Assembly: GCF_000425425.1 (NCBI RefSeq)
Contig: NZ_AUDK01000005.1
Span: 62,001-126,000 of the forward strand
Direction: 5' to 3'
Origin: Flavobacterium daejeonense DSM 17708
GTDB taxonomy: Bacteria > Bacteroidota > Bacteroidia > Flavobacteriales > Flavobacteriaceae
DNA: 64,000 nucleotides
The notes under the pieces are model-generated. The model was given only the letters and a program-made list of their open reading frames with translations. It was not told where the DNA came from and did no database searches. Of this stretch, positions 9,511 to 19,501 are shown piece by piece. Made by a program: the position numbers and the translations under genes. Position 1 is the first letter of the stretch. Every line of letters begins with the position of its first letter.

Positions 9511-12500
9511 ATGATGAATAATAGAAACAATAAAGAGAAAAACCAAGTAAAAAGGTTTGACAAAATTTCGATAGGATTAGCTTCTCCTGAGTCTATCTTG
9601 AAAGAATCAAGAGGTGAGGTGTTGAAGCCTGAAACTATCAATTATAGAACGCACAAACCAGAACGTGACGGTCTTTTCTGTGAGCGTATTTTCGGTCCGG
9701 TAAAAGATTTTGAGTGTGCTTGTGGTAAATACAAAAGAATCCGTTATAAAGGAATCATTTGTGACCGATGCGGGGTTGAAGTTACGGAGAAAAAAGTGCG
9801 TAGAGACAGAGTGGGTCACATCAACTTGGTGGTGCCAATTGCTCACATTTGGTATTTCCGTTCTCTTCCAAATAAAATTGGATACATTCTAGGTCTTCCG
9901 TCTAAGAAATTAGACATGATTATCTATTATGAAAGATATGTAGTAATTCAACCAGGTATTGCTAAAAATGCTGATGGTGAATCATTACAAAGATTAGATT
10001 TCTTAACTGAAGAAGAGTATTTGAATATCTTAGATACACTTCCTCAGGATAACCAATATTTAGATGATTTTGATCCTAATAAATTTGTTGCCAAAATGGG
10101 AGCAGAGTGTATTATGGATTTGTTAGCCCGAATTGACTTAGATGCATTATCCTATGAGTTAAGACACAGTGCTAACAACGAAACATCTAAACAACGTAAA
10201 ACGGAAGCTTTAAAAAGATTACAAGTTGTGGAATCTTTCCGTGAGTCTAACGAAAACCGCGAAAACCGTCCGGAATGGATGATTATGAAAGTGGTTCCTG
10301 TTATTCCACCAGAATTACGTCCGTTAGTGCCACTTGATGGAGGTCGTTTTGCAACTTCAGATTTGAATGATTTATACCGTCGTGTAATTATCCGTAACAA
10401 CCGTTTGAAAAGATTAATGGAGATTAAAGCTCCTGAAGTAATCTTAAGAAACGAAAAACGTATGTTACAGGAATCGGTAGATTCATTATTCGATAACACT
10501 CGTAAAGCTTCTGCTGTTAAAACAGAATCAAACAGACCTTTAAAATCATTATCGGACTCGTTAAAAGGTAAACAAGGACGTTTCCGTCAAAACTTATTAG
10601 GAAAACGTGTGGATTATTCTGCTCGTTCGGTAATTGTTGTTGGGCCTGAGTTAAAAATGTATGAGTGTGGTCTTCCAAAAGATATGGCTGCTGAATTGTA
10701 TAAACCTTTTGTAATCCGTAAATTGATTGAAAGAGGAATTGTAAAAACAGTGAAGTCGGCTAAGAAAATCATTGATAAAAAAGAGCCGGTAGTTTGGGAT
10801 ATTCTTGAAAACGTAATCAAAGGACACCCAGTATTACTGAACCGTGCTCCTACTTTGCACCGTTTGGGTATCCAGGCTTTCCAACCAAAATTAATTGAAG
10901 GAAAAGCGATCCAATTACACCCATTAACGTGTACGGCTTTCAACGCGGATTTCGATGGTGACCAGATGGCGGTTCACTTGCCATTAGGGCCAGAAGCAAT
11001 CCTTGAAGCGCAATTATTAATGCTTGCTTCTCATAACATCCTGAACCCTGCAAATGGAGCGCCTATTACAGTACCATCTCAGGACATGGTTTTGGGTCTG
11101 TATTATATGACTAAAGAGCGTTTGTCTACTCCAGAGAAAAAAATTTTAGGTGAAGGATTGACTTTCTACTCTGCTGAGGAAGTAAACATCGCATTAAACG
11201 AAGGAAGATTAGAATTGAATGCTCGTGTGAAAATCAGAGCAAAAGATTTGAATGAAGAAGGAGAATTAGTATACAAAATTATCCAAACAACTGCAGGACG
11301 TGTATTATTTAACGAAGTAGTACCACCAGCGGCAGGATATATCAATGAGGTATTAACTAAGAAAAACTTAAGAGATATTATCGGTCACGTATTAAATTCA
11401 ACAAGTGTGCCTGAAACGGCTGCTTTCTTGGATAACATGAAAGATATGGGATATAAATTCGCTTTCCGCGGAGGATTATCTTTCTCATTAGGTGATATTA
11501 GAATTCCAGAGCAAAAAACACAATTGATTGCTGATGCGAGAGAGCAAGTAGAAGGAATTTCTATGAACTATAACATGGGTCTTATTACTAATAACGAACG
11601 TTATAATCAGGTAATTGACGTATGGACTTCTGCCAATGCTCAATTGACAGAGTTAGCGATGAAAAACATTAGAGAAGACCAACAAGGATTCAACTCTGTG
11701 TATATGATGCTTGATTCCGGAGCTCGTGGATCTAAAGAACAGATTCGTCAGTTAACCGGTATGCGTGGTTTGATGGCTAAGCCTAAAAAATCGACTGCTG
11801 GTGGTGGTGAAATTATTGAAAACCCGATTCTTTCTAACTTTAAGGAAGGTCTTTCAATCCTTGAGTACTTTATCTCTACTCACGGTGCTCGTAAAGGTCT
11901 TGCGGATACGGCTCTTAAAACGGCTGATGCTGGTTACTTAACACGTCGTTTACATGACGTTTCTCAGGATGTTATTGTTAACATTGAGGATTGTGGTACT
12001 CTTAGAGGTGTTGAAGTTGCTGCATTGAAAAAGAATGAAGAAATCGTTGAATCATTAGGAGAAAGAATCTTAGGACGTGTTGCATTACAAGATGTAATTA
12101 ATCCATTAACTAATGAAGTAATTGTTGCTTCGGGTGAGCAAATCACTGAATCAGTGGTTAAAGCTATCGAAGCTTCTCCATTAGAGAGCGTTGAAGTACG
12201 TTCTCCATTAACATGTGAGGCATTAAAAGGAATTTGTGCTAAGTGTTACGGACGTAACTTGGCTACCGGAAAGATGACTCAAAGAGGTGAGGCTGTAGGT
12301 GTAATTGCTGCACAGTCAATTGGAGAGCCTGGTACACAGTTAACACTTCGTACGTTCCACGTTGGAGGGGTTGCCGGAGGTATTTCTGAAGAGTCTAGCA
12401 TTATTGCTAAATTCCCTGGAAGACTTGAAGTAGAAGACTTGAAAACAGTTAAAGGAGAAGATAACGAAGGAAATGAAGTGGATATCGTTATTTCGCGTTC

Positions 12501-13818
12501 TACTGAATTGAAATTGGTTGATGAGAAAACTGGTATTGTATTAAATACGCATAACATTCCTTACGGATCTAGTATTTACGTGAAAGACGGAGATTCTATT
12601 GGAAAAGGAGAGGTTATCTGTAAATGGGATCCATATAACGGGGTAATTGTTTCTGAATTTACAGGAAAAATTGCTTACGAAGATTTAGAGCAAGGACAAA
12701 CGTTCATGGTTGAAATCGATGAGCAAACAGGATTCCAGGAAAAAGTAATCTCTGAAGCCAGAAATAAAAAATTAATTCCTACTTTATTAGTTTATGGTAA
12801 TGATGGAGAATTAATCCGTTCTTACAACTTACCCGTAGGTGCTCACCTTATGGTAGAAAATGGTGAGAAAATTAAAGCTGGTAAAGTTTTAGTTAAAATT
12901 CCTCGTCGTTCTTCTAAATCTGGGGATATCACGGGAGGTTTACCAAGAATTACGGAGCTTCTTGAGGCTCGTAATCCTTCTAATCCAGCTGTGGTTTCTG
13001 AAATTGACGGAGTTGTTTCTTTTGGTAAAATCAAACGTGGTAACCGTGAGATTATCATCGAATCTAAGTTTGGTGAGATCAAGAAATACTTGGTGAAATT
13101 ATCAAGTCAGATCCTTGTTCAGGAAAATGACTTCGTAAGAGCAGGTTCTCCATTATCCGACGGAGCGATTACTCCGGACGATATCTTGAGAATTCAAGGT
13201 CCATCTGCTGTTCAACAGTACTTGGTAAATGAAATTCAAGAGGTTTACCGTTTACAAGGGGTAAAAATCAACGATAAACATTTTGAGGTGGTTATACGTC
13301 AAATGATGCGTAAGGTTCAGGTTCAGGATCCGGGAGATACATTATTCTTAGAAGATCAATTGATCCATACAAAAGATTTTATCCTTGAAAACGATAAATT
13401 GTACGGAATGAAAGTGGTTGAGGACGCCGGAGATTCTTCTAACTTAAAAGAAGGTCAAATCGTTACTCCACGTCAGTTGAGAGACGAGAACTCTTTATTG
13501 AAACGTTCTGATAAAAACTTAGTAATTGCCCGTGATGTGGTTACTGCTACTGCAACTCCGGTATTACAAGGTATTACAAGAGCTTCGCTTCAAACGAAAT
13601 CATTTATCTCTGCTGCATCGTTCCAGGAAACAACAAAAGTATTAAATGAGGCTGCTGTTGCTGGTAAAGTAGATCTTTTAGAAGGATTGAAAGAAAATGT
13701 TATCGTAGGACACAGAATCCCTGCTGGTACAGGTATGAGAGAATACGATAATGCTATTGTAGGTTCTAAAGAAGATTACAACGATATGATGGCGAACAAA
13801 GAAGAATATATTTATTAA
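9511..13818 (+). CDS. rpoC: DNA-directed RNA polymerase subunit beta'
   Basis: This 1435-residue catalytic subunit has the N-terminal zinc site [19 protein letters not shown] and the active-site Mg-binding motif NADFDGDQ. The bridge helix/trigger loop region and the second zinc site ([11 protein letters not shown]) are present. In-frame codons reach back to 9454, but [11 protein letters not shown] at 9511 matches the start known for flavobacterial RpoC. It ends NKEEYIY, typical for the group, and is followed by a classic terminator. Residues 1000-1150 contain the usual beta'-insert-type segment of Bacteroidota. Confidence 0.99.
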   Translation: MMNNRNNKEKNQVKRFDKISIGLASPESILKESRGEVLKPETINYRTHKPERDGLFCERIFGPVKDFECACGKYKRIRYKGIICDRCGVEVTEKKVRRDRVGHINLVVPIAHIWYFRSLPNKIGYILGLPSKKLDMIIYYERYVVIQPGIAKNADGESLQRLDFLTEEEYLNILDTLPQDNQYLDDFDPNKFVAKMGAECIMDLLARIDLDALSYELRHSANNETSKQRKTEALKRLQVVESFRESNENRENRPEWMIMKVVPVIPPELRPLVPLDGGRFATSDLNDLYRRVIIRNNRLKRLMEIKAPEVILRNEKRMLQESVDSLFDNTRKASAVKTESNRPLKSLSDSLKGKQGRFRQNLLGKRVDYSARSVIVVGPELKMYECGLPKDMAAELYKPFVIRKLIERGIVKTVKSAKKIIDKKEPVVWDILENVIKGHPVLLNRAPTLHRLGIQAFQPKLIEGKAIQLHPLTCTAFNADFDGDQMAVHLPLGPEAILEAQLLMLASHNILNPANGAPITVPSQDMVLGLYYMTKERLSTPEKKILGEGLTFYSAEEVNIALNEGRLELNARVKIRAKDLNEEGELVYKIIQTTAGRVLFNEVVPPAAGYINEVLTKKNLRDIIGHVLNSTSVPETAAFLDNMKDMGYKFAFRGGLSFSLGDIRIPEQKTQLIADAREQVEGISMNYNMGLITNNERYNQVIDVWTSANAQLTELAMKNIREDQQGFNSVYMMLDSGARGSKEQIRQLTGMRGLMAKPKKSTAGGGEIIENPILSNFKEGLSILEYFISTHGARKGLADTALKTADAGYLTRRLHDVSQDVIVNIEDCGTLRGVEVAALKKNEEIVESLGERILGRVALQDVINPLTNEVIVASGEQITESVVKAIEASPLESVEVRSPLTCEALKGICAKCYGRNLATGKMTQRGEAVGVIAAQSIGEPGTQLTLRTFHVGGVAGGISEESSIIAKFPGRLEVEDLKTVKGEDNEGNEVDIVISRSTELKLVDEKTGIVLNTHNIPYGSSIYVKDGDSIGKGEVICKWDPYNGVIVSEFTGKIAYEDLEQGQTFMVEIDEQTGFQEKVISEARNKKLIPTLLVYGNDGELIRSYNLPVGAHLMVENGEKIKAGKVLVKIPRRSSKSGDITGGLPRITELLEARNPSNPAVVSEIDGVVSFGKIKRGNREIIIESKFGEIKKYLVKLSSQILVQENDFVRAGSPLSDGAITPDDILRIQGPSAVQQYLVNEIQEVYRLQGVKINDKHFEVVIRQMMRKVQVQDPGDTLFLEDQLIHTKDFILENDKLYGMKVVEDAGDSSNLKEGQIVTPRQLRDENSLLKRSDKNLVIARDVVTATATPVLQGITRASLQTKSFISAASFQETTKVLNEAAVAGKVDLLEGLKENVIVGHRIPAGTGMREYDNAIVGSKEDYNDMMANKEEYIY

Positions 13819-13840
13819 TAAATAATATACTTTGAATCAA

Positions 13841-13880
13841 AAAATAGAAAGATTACTTCGTGTAGTCTTTCTATTTTTTT
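13841..13880 (+). terminator. Rho-independent terminator after rpoC
   Basis: AATAGAAAGATTAC pairs with GTAGTCTTTCTATT around a short TTCGT loop (one bulge/wobble) and continues into seven T residues. This is a strong intrinsic terminator at the end of the rpo operon. Confidence 0.88.
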
Positions 13881-13908
13881 TATTTTTAACTTTATAAAAA
13901 GATCTGAT

Positions 13909-14211
13909 ATGAAAGAACAACAAGAACAAATTAATATTGAATTAGACGAAAAAACAGCCGAAGGGATTTATTCTAATTTGGCCATTATAAATCATTCAGC
14001 TTCAGAGTTTGTTTTGGATTTTGTAAGCATTATGCCGGGTGTACCAAAGGCTAAGGTGAAATCCAGAATTGTTTTAACGCCGCAACATGCGAAACGATTG
14101 TTAAAAGCATTGGGCGATAATATTCATCGTTTTGAGCATGCTCATGGTGAGATAAAAGATACTGAACCAGCTCCGATACCACTTAATTTTGGTCCTGCCG
14201 GTCAGGCATAA
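13909..14211 (+). CDS. DUF3467 family protein
   Basis: This 100-residue, soluble, acidic protein matches the DUF3467 pattern remembered from Bacteroidota: YSNLAIINHSASEFVLDFVSIMPG, then KAKVKSRIVLTPQHAKRLLKALGDNI. The pattern suggests a small beta-sandwich with a final helix. There is no signal peptide, membrane span or catalytic motif. It is often found directly after rpoC in flavobacteria, here beyond a strong terminator and without an obvious promoter of its own. The function is unknown. Linkage to the polymerase operon suggests an accessory role, which is inference only. Confidence 0.85.
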   Translation: MKEQQEQINIELDEKTAEGIYSNLAIINHSASEFVLDFVSIMPGVPKAKVKSRIVLTPQHAKRLLKALGDNIHRFEHAHGEIKDTEPAPIPLNFGPAGQA

Positions 14212-14223
14212 AAATAGAATTAA

Positions 14224-14246
14224 GGCTCCTTTTGGGAGTTTTTTTA
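14224..14246 (+). terminator. Terminator after the DUF3467 gene
   Basis: A short CTCC/GGAG stem within GGCTCCTTTTGGGAG is followed by seven T residues. The short stem with a strong T-tract looks like a modest intrinsic terminator. Confidence 0.65.
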
Positions 14247-14327
14247 TGGTTTAGTGTTTCTTTTTAGTTTCTAAACGAGTTTTAAAGTAGTTTGTCGAAA
14301 TTTTTTTTTACTGCTTTTCTATTGCTA

Positions 14328-14335
14328 TAGATTTG
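14328..14335 (+). promoter_or_regulatory. TAnnTTTG element before the secreted small protein
   Basis: TAGATTTG matches the Bacteroidota -7 consensus exactly, 28 bp before the ATG at 14363. No convincing -33 TTTG lies at the right distance. It overlaps an in-frame TTG at 14333, which argues against translation starting there. Confidence 0.45.
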
Positions 14336-14362
14336 TTTCATAATAATAAAGAAACAAAAGTC

Positions 14363-14713
14363 ATGAACAATTCAAAAGCATATAACAACCATACTAACTG
14401 GATTTTACCTGTTGTTTTTATGGTGGTTATAATGTGTTCATTTTCAGGGCATAGTCAGTCTCAAACTGGTTCGGTAATAGAAATTAGTGGAAACGGAACA
14501 GTTACAAGCGAAAAAGCAGAAAGTTCAAGAGCTGCTTCGAATTTGGAGTTTGCACAATGGTTTATGGGTACCAAACAAGATCCTAATTCAACCATAGATA
14601 CTGAAGGAACAAATGCTAAGAAATCTATTATCACCTCGGGTATTGCTCCTAATCGTTTGTTAATTAAAGCTTTTTTGAAAAAAGTAGTGAATTACGAAAC
14701 AGCAGTATCATAA
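14363..14713 (+). CDS. Small secreted protein of unknown function
   Basis: No family is recognised with confidence. The 116-residue product has an N-terminal signal peptide: hydrophobic ILPVVFMVVIMCSF at about residues 17-30, with likely cleavage after GHSQS. The mature domain is rich in Ser, Ala and Asn (SGNGTVTSEKAESSRAASNLEFAQWFMGTKQDPN) and ends in a helix (RLLIKAFLKKVVNYE). It stands alone between the rpo operon and prfC, with its own promoter-like element and a very strong terminator. Similar small exported proteins occur in other flavobacteria as far as I recall. Confidence 0.75.
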   Translation: MNNSKAYNNHTNWILPVVFMVVIMCSFSGHSQSQTGSVIEISGNGTVTSEKAESSRAASNLEFAQWFMGTKQDPNSTIDTEGTNAKKSIITSGIAPNRLLIKAFLKKVVNYETAVS

Positions 14714-14735
14714 AATTACAATATAGTACCAATAA

Positions 14736-14775
14736 AAAACGTCCCGTCCCGATAGCTATCGGGACGGGACGTTTT
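14736..14775. terminator. 40-bp perfect palindrome, bidirectional terminator
   Basis: AAAACGTCCCGTCCCGATAG is followed directly by its exact reverse complement, giving a 20-bp perfect stem with A/T tracts at both ends. It lies between convergent genes (the small secreted protein and prfC), so it can terminate both. The 16-bp core CCCGATAGCTATCGGG reappears at 37249-37264 inside another repeat, so the sequence belongs to a dispersed palindrome. Confidence 0.85.
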
Positions 14776-14796
14776 GCTTTATAAAAGTTAGACTTT

Positions 14797-16386
14797 TTAG
14801 TCTAATTCAGAAGTAAAATACAATTTGACACTTGGATATTTGCTTTGTGTCATTTGGATAGTAAAATCAGAATCAGCCAGGAAAACCAACTGATCGTATT
14901 TGTCTTTAGCAAGGAATTTTTGTTTGATACGCTTAAATTCTTTGAATTCTTCGTTTTTTGGGTCATCCGGTTTTACCCAACAAGCTTTGTGAACCGGGAA
15001 GTTCTCATAAGTACATTTTGCTCCGTATTCGTGCTCTAAACGGTATTGGATTACTTCGTATTGAAGTGCTCCTACAGTACCAATTACTTTTCGGTTGTTC
15101 ATTTCTAAAGTAAAAAGCTGCGCCACACCTTCATCCATTAATTGGTCTACACCTTTGTCCAATTGTTTGGACTTCATTGGGTCAGCATTATTAATGTATC
15201 TAAAGTGTTCCGGAGAGAAACTTGGAATTCCTTTGAAATTCATGGTTTCACCTTCGGTTAAAGTATCTCCAATTTTAAAATTTCCGGTATCGTGAAGTCC
15301 CACAATGTCCCCCGGATAGGAAATATCAACGATTTCCTTTTTCTCTGCAAAAAAGGCATTTGGACTGGAGAATTTTAAGTTTTTCTTTTGGCGAACATGG
15401 TAATACGGTTTGTTTCTTTCAAAAGTTCCGGAAACAATTTTGATAAAAGCCAAACGGTCACGGTGTTTTGGATCCATATTAGCATGGATTTTAAAAACAA
15501 ATCCGGATAATTTTTCTTCTTCCGGTTTTACAGGGCGCGTGTCGGATTCTTTAATTCTGGGAGCAGGAGCAATGTTGATAAAGCAATCTAACAATTCTCT
15601 AACTCCAAAATTGTTTAATGCCGAACCAAAGAATACCGGTTGTAGTTTTCCTTCCAGGTAATCCTGTTGGCTGAATTTTGGATAAACTTCATCAATTAAT
15701 TCCAATTCTTCTCTTAAACGGTCTGCTGGTTTTTGGCCAATAATTTTTTCTAATTCTGGATTTTGAACATCCGAAAAAGCAATCGTTTCTTCTATGTTTT
15801 TACGGCTGTCACCGCTAAATAGATTGATGTTTTTCTCCCAAAGATTATAAATTCCCTGGAAATCATAACCCATTCCAATTGGGAAACTCAGCGGAGTTAC
15901 TGTCAGACCTAATTTTTGTTCCACTTCGTCCATTAGGTCGAATGCATCATGTCCTTCGCGGTCTAATTTGTTGATGAAAACAATCATCGGAATATTACGC
16001 ATTCTACAAACCGCAACTAATTTTTCAGTTTGTTCCTCAACTCCTTTTGCAACGTCAATTACCACAATTACACTATCAACTGCAGTTAAAGTTCTAAAAG
16101 TGTCTTCGGCAAAATCCTTGTGTCCCGGAGTATCCAGGATGTTGATTTTTTTATCTTTATAATTAAAGGCTAAGACTGAGGTCGAAACCGAGATTCCTCT
16201 CTGACGTTCAATTTCCATAAAGTCGGAAGTGGCTCCTTTTTTAATTTTGTTGTTTTTTACAGCCCCGGCTTCCTGAATTGCTCCACCAAAAAGCAATAAT
16301 TTTTCAGTTAGTGTTGTTTTTCCGGCATCAGGGTGTGAGATGATTCCAAAGGTTCTTCTTCGTTGTATTTCTTTTAAAAAGCTCAT
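14797..16386 (-). CDS. prfC: Peptide chain release factor 3
   Basis: RF3 is the GTPase that removes RF1/RF2 from the ribosome after peptide release. The 529-residue protein has the P-loop SHPDAGKTT (about residues 17-25), switch I ERQRGISVSTSV, DTPGHKDF (G3) and NKLD (G4). The RF3-specific C-terminal half follows (FSPEHFRYINNADPMKSKQLDKGVDQLMDEGVAQLF). It is transcribed toward the shared palindromic terminator at 14736-14775. A TACTTTTG element 20 bp upstream on the minus strand is a likely promoter. Confidence 0.97.
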   Translation of the reverse strand: MSFLKEIQRRRTFGIISHPDAGKTTLTEKLLLFGGAIQEAGAVKNNKIKKGATSDFMEIERQRGISVSTSVLAFNYKDKKINILDTPGHKDFAEDTFRTLTAVDSVIVVIDVAKGVEEQTEKLVAVCRMRNIPMIVFINKLDREGHDAFDLMDEVEQKLGLTVTPLSFPIGMGYDFQGIYNLWEKNINLFSGDSRKNIEETIAFSDVQNPELEKIIGQKPADRLREELELIDEVYPKFSQQDYLEGKLQPVFFGSALNNFGVRELLDCFINIAPAPRIKESDTRPVKPEEEKLSGFVFKIHANMDPKHRDRLAFIKIVSGTFERNKPYYHVRQKKNLKFSSPNAFFAEKKEIVDISYPGDIVGLHDTGNFKIGDTLTEGETMNFKGIPSFSPEHFRYINNADPMKSKQLDKGVDQLMDEGVAQLFTLEMNNRKVIGTVGALQYEVIQYRLEHEYGAKCTYENFPVHKACWVKPDDPKNEEFKEFKRIKQKFLAKDKYDQLVFLADSDFTIQMTQSKYPSVKLYFTSELD

Positions 16387-16405
16387 AGTAAATGTAAATA
16401 ATTTG

Positions 16406-16413
16406 CAAAAGTA
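16406..16413 (-). promoter_or_regulatory. TAnnTTTG element for prfC
   Basis: On the minus strand TACTTTTG matches the Bacteroidota -7 element, 20 bp before the prfC start. No clear -33 element is visible. The wider 16387-16740 gap holds this element, the plus-strand promoter at 16570-16599 and otherwise only AT-rich sequence. Confidence 0.45.
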
Positions 16414-16569
16414 CTATTTATATATGCGATTTGAAAATAAATTAAGAATGGACTTTTGTTGTTGCTTCGGGTGTTTTGTGCTTTGTTTTTTAGTTTTTTT
16501 AAACCGAATAGTTAATGGATTAAAGTTGTATTTTTGCCTATAATTTTTTGTTAATAGTCTAATGGATAC

Positions 16570-16599
16570 TTGTATAATGTAATTGAATTGTTATTTTTG
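16570..16599 (+). promoter_or_regulatory. Promoter of the surA-like gene
   Basis: TTG at 16570-16572, a 19-bp spacer and TATTTTTG at 16592-16599 fit the Bacteroidota promoter. It would leave a 5' leader of about 135 nt before the ATG at 16741. A second TATTTTTG lies at 16529-16536 without a -33 partner. Confidence 0.55.
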
Positions 16600-16740
16600 T
16601 TCGTTTTTATCAAAATAAATACAAGTAATATTCTTTTTAAGTTGTTATCTTCCCTCAGTGCTAATTTTAGGAGAATTATATTTGAAACCCAATTAAAGAA
16701 AATAAAATTCTGTAAAGAAATGCCTTTAAAATCCTTAAGA

Positions 16741-18153
16741 ATGAAATCTATAAAAATGAAGAATGTACTTCTGTTTTTTGTTGTGATGTTGTTAAATACA
16801 GCAATGAATGCTCAGGAAATAATAAAAGACAGCGCTGTAGTAACTGAAAGAAAACAAAATCCAACGGGAAAAAGACAAAAAGTAGATGGTGTAATTGCTA
16901 CTGTTGGAGATTATATTATTTTGGATTCGGATATTGATAAGGCTTATTTGGAAATTTCAAGTCAGGGAGGTTCTGTCAAAGACATTACTAGATGTCAGAT
17001 GTTAGGAAAACTGTTGGAAGATAAATTATATGCGCATCAGGCAATTCAGGATAGTGTAAAGGTAACGGATGCTGAGATTAAATCCATGATGGACGAACGT
17101 TTGAATTACATGATTCAGCAATTAGGGACGATGGATAAAGTGGTGAAATACTATAAAAAGGATTCGGAAGAAGAATTCAGAAGTTATTTCTTTGATATTT
17201 TAAAAGAGAATAAGTTGACTTCAGAAATGCAAAAAAAGATTGTGGACGAAGTAGAAATTACACCAGAAGAGGTTCGTAATTTTTTCAAGAAATTGCCAAA
17301 AGATGAATTGCCGGTTTTTGGTGCAGAAATGGAAGTAGCGCAAATTGTTGTGGATCCAAAAATCACTCAGGCTGAAAAACAAAAAGTAATTGACCGCTTG
17401 AATGGATTTAAAAAAGACATTCAGGAAGGTTCCAGTTTTGCTACAAAAGCCGTTTTGTATTCTCAGGATCCGGGTTCAAGATCCAGTGGAGGATTTTATA
17501 AAATGACCCGAAAAACACCTTTTGTAAAAGAATTTAAAGATGTAGCTTTTAGCTTGGAAGAAGGGGAAATTTCGGCCCCTTTTGAAACAGAATACGGTTT
17601 TCATATTATATATTTAGAAAAAATCAAAGGTCAGGAGTTGGAGTTACGTCACATTTTGTTGACACCTACAGTGACAAAAGAAGCTCTGGAAGAGGCAAAA
17701 GAGAAAATTACATTGATCAGAAAGCGTATTATGGATAAAGAAATTTCTTTTGCGGATGCTGCCCGAACCATGTCGGATCAAAAAGAAACCAGAGCGAACG
17801 GAGGAATTTTGATTAATCCGGAAACGCAGGATACTCGTTTTGAATTGACAAAAATGGATCCAACTTTGTATTCTCAGGTTTCTAATTTGAAAGATAATGA
17901 AATTTCAATGCCAATTTTGGATGAAACAAAATCAGGAAAAAAAGAGTATAAAATTATCACGGTAACTAACCGGATAAATGAACATACTGCCGATTATGCT
18001 CAGGATTATGTGAAAATTAAAGATTTGGCATTAAAAGAAAAGCAAATCAAAGCTATCGGAAAATGGTTTGATGAAAAAATTAAAGAAACGTATATTAAAA
18101 TTGTTGGAGAGTACAGAGATTGTGATTTTACCAATAATTGGTTAAAAAAATAA
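16741..18153 (+). CDS. surA: SurA-like periplasmic peptidyl-prolyl isomerase
   Basis: The product is an exported chaperone/prolyl isomerase of the SurA/PrsA type, expected to help fold outer-membrane proteins in the periplasm. After a signal peptide (KNVLLFFVVMLLNTAMNA) comes the SurA N-domain starting VDGVIATVGDYIILDSDID. Two parvulin domains follow: AEMEVAQIVV...GFHIIYLEKI (about residues 178-300) and LELRHILLTP onward (about 300-410). The ATG at 16741 is chosen; 16756 is equally able to supply the signal peptide. An in-frame reading extends to 16570 but overlaps the promoter. A terminator separates it from moxR. Confidence 0.88.
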   Translation: MKSIKMKNVLLFFVVMLLNTAMNAQEIIKDSAVVTERKQNPTGKRQKVDGVIATVGDYIILDSDIDKAYLEISSQGGSVKDITRCQMLGKLLEDKLYAHQAIQDSVKVTDAEIKSMMDERLNYMIQQLGTMDKVVKYYKKDSEEEFRSYFFDILKENKLTSEMQKKIVDEVEITPEEVRNFFKKLPKDELPVFGAEMEVAQIVVDPKITQAEKQKVIDRLNGFKKDIQEGSSFATKAVLYSQDPGSRSSGGFYKMTRKTPFVKEFKDVAFSLEEGEISAPFETEYGFHIIYLEKIKGQELELRHILLTPTVTKEALEEAKEKITLIRKRIMDKEISFADAARTMSDQKETRANGGILINPETQDTRFELTKMDPTLYSQVSNLKDNEISMPILDETKSGKKEYKIITVTNRINEHTADYAQDYVKIKDLALKEKQIKAIGKWFDEKIKETYIKIVGEYRDCDFTNNWLKK

Positions 18154-18169
18154 TTTGTTCAAAATAAAT

Positions 18170-18212
18170 AAAAAGAGTTAGCTTTATGAAATTATAGAGT
18201 TAGCTCTTTTTT
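18170..18212 (+). terminator. Terminator between surA-like gene and moxR
   Basis: AAAAAGAGTTAGCT (18170-18183) can pair over its whole length with AGTTAGCTCTTTTT in RNA, using two G-U pairs, and ends in a T-run. Because moxR follows within 20 bp, it may only partly terminate. Confidence 0.7.
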
Positions 18213-18230
18213 AATTTAAAATAGTTTAAA

Positions 18231-19184
18231 ATGTCTGATGTTGCGGCAATACATAATTTAGTCCAAAAGCGAATTGAATTAAAAAACGAAATTGCAAAAA
18301 AAATTGTAGGTCAGGAAGAAGTTATCGATCAATTGTTGTTGTGTGTTTTTTCAGGAGGTCATGCTTTGTTAATAGGGGTTCCGGGATTGGCCAAAACATT
18401 GATGGTAAATACGATTTCAGAAGCTTTGGGATTGCATTTTAAAAGAATACAGTTTACACCCGATTTGATGCCTTCGGATATTTTGGGAAGTGAAATCCTG
18501 GATGAAAATCGGCAGTTTAAATTTGTAAAAGGACCGGTTTTTTCGAATATAATTTTGGCAGATGAAATAAACCGAACTCCGCCTAAAACGCAGGCAGCTT
18601 TATTGGAAGCGATGCAGGAACGTTCGGTAACTATAGCCGGCGTGAATCATAAATTAGACTTGCCTTATTTTGTTCTGGCTACTCAAAATCCAATCGAGCA
18701 GGAAGGTACTTATCCGTTGCCGGAAGCGCAGTTGGATCGTTTTATGTTTGCGGTAAAATTAGCTTATCCTTCTTTTGAAGAAGAAGTTCAGGTGGTGAAA
18801 AGAACTACTTCTGATGAAAATCAAAAAATAAACCCTTTGTTTACGGCTCAGGAAATTATTGGTTTTCAGCATTTAATTCGCCGAATTCCGGTAGCTGATA
18901 ATGTGGTGGAATATGCGGTGACTTTGGTGAGTAAAACCCGTCCGGATAGTAGTTTGTCGACCGATTTTGTTAAAAATTATTTGGATTGGGGAGCTGGTCC
19001 GAGAGCTTCGCAAAATTTAATTTTGGCAGCCAAAGCGCATGCGGCTTTTCATGGTAAATTTTCGCCGGATATTGAAGATGTAATTGCTGTCGCGACTTCG
19101 GTGTTGAGACATCGGATTATAAAAAATTATAAGGCTGATGCGGAGGGAATTACAGAAGAAATGATTATTGCGAAACTAGTGTAA
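18231..19184 (+). CDS. MoxR-family AAA+ ATPase
   Basis: MoxR ATPases act as chaperones in the maturation of metal- or VWA-domain protein complexes. The 317-residue protein has Walker A GVPGLAKT (residues 49-56), Walker B IILADEINRTPPKTQAALLEAMQE (about 104-127) and sensor 1 ATQNPIEQEGTYPLPEAQLDRF. The usual partners (DUF58 and VWA-domain genes) are not found downstream here. The surA-moxR neighbourhood is common in flavobacteria. A 317-bp gap follows it. Confidence 0.93.
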   Translation: MSDVAAIHNLVQKRIELKNEIAKKIVGQEEVIDQLLLCVFSGGHALLIGVPGLAKTLMVNTISEALGLHFKRIQFTPDLMPSDILGSEILDENRQFKFVKGPVFSNIILADEINRTPPKTQAALLEAMQERSVTIAGVNHKLDLPYFVLATQNPIEQEGTYPLPEAQLDRFMFAVKLAYPSFEEEVQVVKRTTSDENQKINPLFTAQEIIGFQHLIRRIPVADNVVEYAVTLVSKTRPDSSLSTDFVKNYLDWGAGPRASQNLILAAKAHAAFHGKFSPDIEDVIAVATSVLRHRIIKNYKADAEGITEEMIIAKLV

Positions 19185-19501
19185 GGCTTGCTGAAATTAC
19201 GACTTTTGACAAAAAATAATGTCTTCTATATAACAACATATTTTAAGTTTGTTAGAAAATAATTTGACTGTTTATTGATTGTTTATAAAAAATGGTAAAA
19301 AACCCCGTTTTTCTTAATTTAAATCGCGTTGAAGGTGGATTTTTCAATAAAAAATCTTTCTGAAATTGCAGAGAATTAAATTTTTTTTTAATCTCGGCTT
19401 AAATAGCTAAATTTGCATCACAAAAAAAATACTTAATATTAAGGCCTTTTGTTTTGAATGAAATCAAAGTGATTTGGCGGAAACATTGAAATATTTCAAT
19501 T
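19185..19501 (+). promoter_or_regulatory. AT-rich intergenic region with promoter for acnB
   Basis: No gene or clear terminator was found in these 317 bp. TAAATTTG at 19408-19415 is an exact -7 element about 87 bp before acnB. The sequence before it is T-rich, so the -33 element cannot be fixed. The stretch AATACTTAATATTAAGGCC (19430-19448) contains the small palindrome CTTAATATTAAG. Confidence 0.45.

Noticed and set aside
16570..16740. N-terminal extension of the SurA-like protein
   Set aside because: The extension starts within a promoter-like element and has no signal-peptide logic; the start at 16741 gives a clean signal peptide.
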